Part shown: positions 63,881 through 64,000 of the stretch, in pieces
How positions within the stretch are numbered: position 1 is the first letter of the stretch
Layout: every line of letters starts with the position of its first letter
Assembly: GCF_009755225.1 (NCBI RefSeq)
Contig: NZ_WQKZ01000002.1
Location: forward strand, 1,178,001-1,242,000
DNA: 64,000 bases
DNA from: Hymenobacter ginkgonis
GTDB taxonomy: Bacteria > Bacteroidota > Bacteroidia > Cytophagales > Hymenobacteraceae
Direction of reading: 5' to 3'
Notes under the pieces: generated by a model
What the model was told of the DNA's origin: nothing
The model's input: the letters and a program-made list of their open reading frames with translations, nothing else
The model's database searches: none
Program-made: the position numbers and the translations under genes

Positions 63881-64000
63881 ATGCGTCTCGTAATTCAGCG
63901 CGTTCGCGAAGCCTCCGTCACCGTCGATAATCGCATTACGGGCCAAATTGGGCCCGGCTTACTGGTGCTGGCCGGCTGCGCCCCCACCGACGATGAGGCC
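63881..64000 (+). CDS. dtd: D-aminoacyl-tRNA deacylase, N-terminal part (window edge)
   Basis: The first 40 codons from ATG 63881 give [20 protein letters not shown] then [20 protein letters not shown], the standard opening of DTD, which hydrolyses D-aminoacyl-tRNAs. The gene continues past the window. It follows mltG by 47 bp. Confidence 0.9.
   Translation, partial: MRLVIQRVREASVTVDNRITGQIGPGLLVLAGCAPTDDEA

Overview
The window reads as chromosomal DNA of a GC-rich member of the Bacteroidota, most like Hymenobacter or a close relative (Cytophagales). This is inferred from gene families and signals: a SusC/SusD pair, C-terminal type IX secretion (T9SS) sorting domains, DUF5686, GWxTD, DUF4834 and DUF4230 proteins, a MurF-alanine racemase fusion, a LytTR regulator beside a propeller-type hybrid kinase, and TAnnTTTG promoter -7 boxes close to start codons. 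I see no rRNA, tRNA, CRISPR array, phage or intact insertion sequence. Dispersed palindromes and a pervasive GGGGGTAGGG-type motif are conspicuous.

Layout. 1-7.7 kb: an RmlD-like reductase, then a minus-strand set of a 72-residue repeat peptide, an oligopeptide-binding lipoprotein and two oligopeptide permeases, facing a plus-strand 502-residue all-helical protein with TPR-like segments. I consider this the best candidate for an undescribed system: a tandem-repeat peptide precursor, a peptide importer and a possible intracellular receptor, resembling RRNPP peptide signalling of Firmicutes. 7.7-17.1 kb: a PKD protein, a LytTR response regulator, a 1248-residue hybrid kinase and a secreted subtilase. 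17.3-24.8 kb: bacilliredoxin, RecQ, KpsF-type isomerase, ALG5-like glycosyltransferase, mannose-1-phosphate guanylyltransferase and RlmB-like methyltransferase. 24.8-39.4 kb: GWxTD, DUF4834 and DUF5686 proteins, an EamA transporter, RecX, an AT-rich acyltransferase, DUF4230, a GT-C-like membrane protein, a PLP deaminase, YfhO and an exonuclease-phosphatase family protein.

39.7-51.4 kb: SDR oxidoreductase, MurF-Alr fusion with a palindrome in its reading frame, OmpA lipoprotein, two paralogous carboxypeptidase-regulatory-like proteins flanking an alpha/beta hydrolase, and feoAB with a likely iron box. 51.4-59.1 kb: a small glycan-use locus with a secreted CE15-type esterase, SusD and SusC. 59.4-64.0 kb: RNase D, an outer-membrane-type protein whose 5' end abuts a palindromic repeat, MltG, and the start of dtd, cut by the window edge.

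Start codons were moved inward from the longest frame where a signal peptide, family alignment or promoter box argued for it; each case is explained. All family names come from reading the protein sequences. No database search was run.
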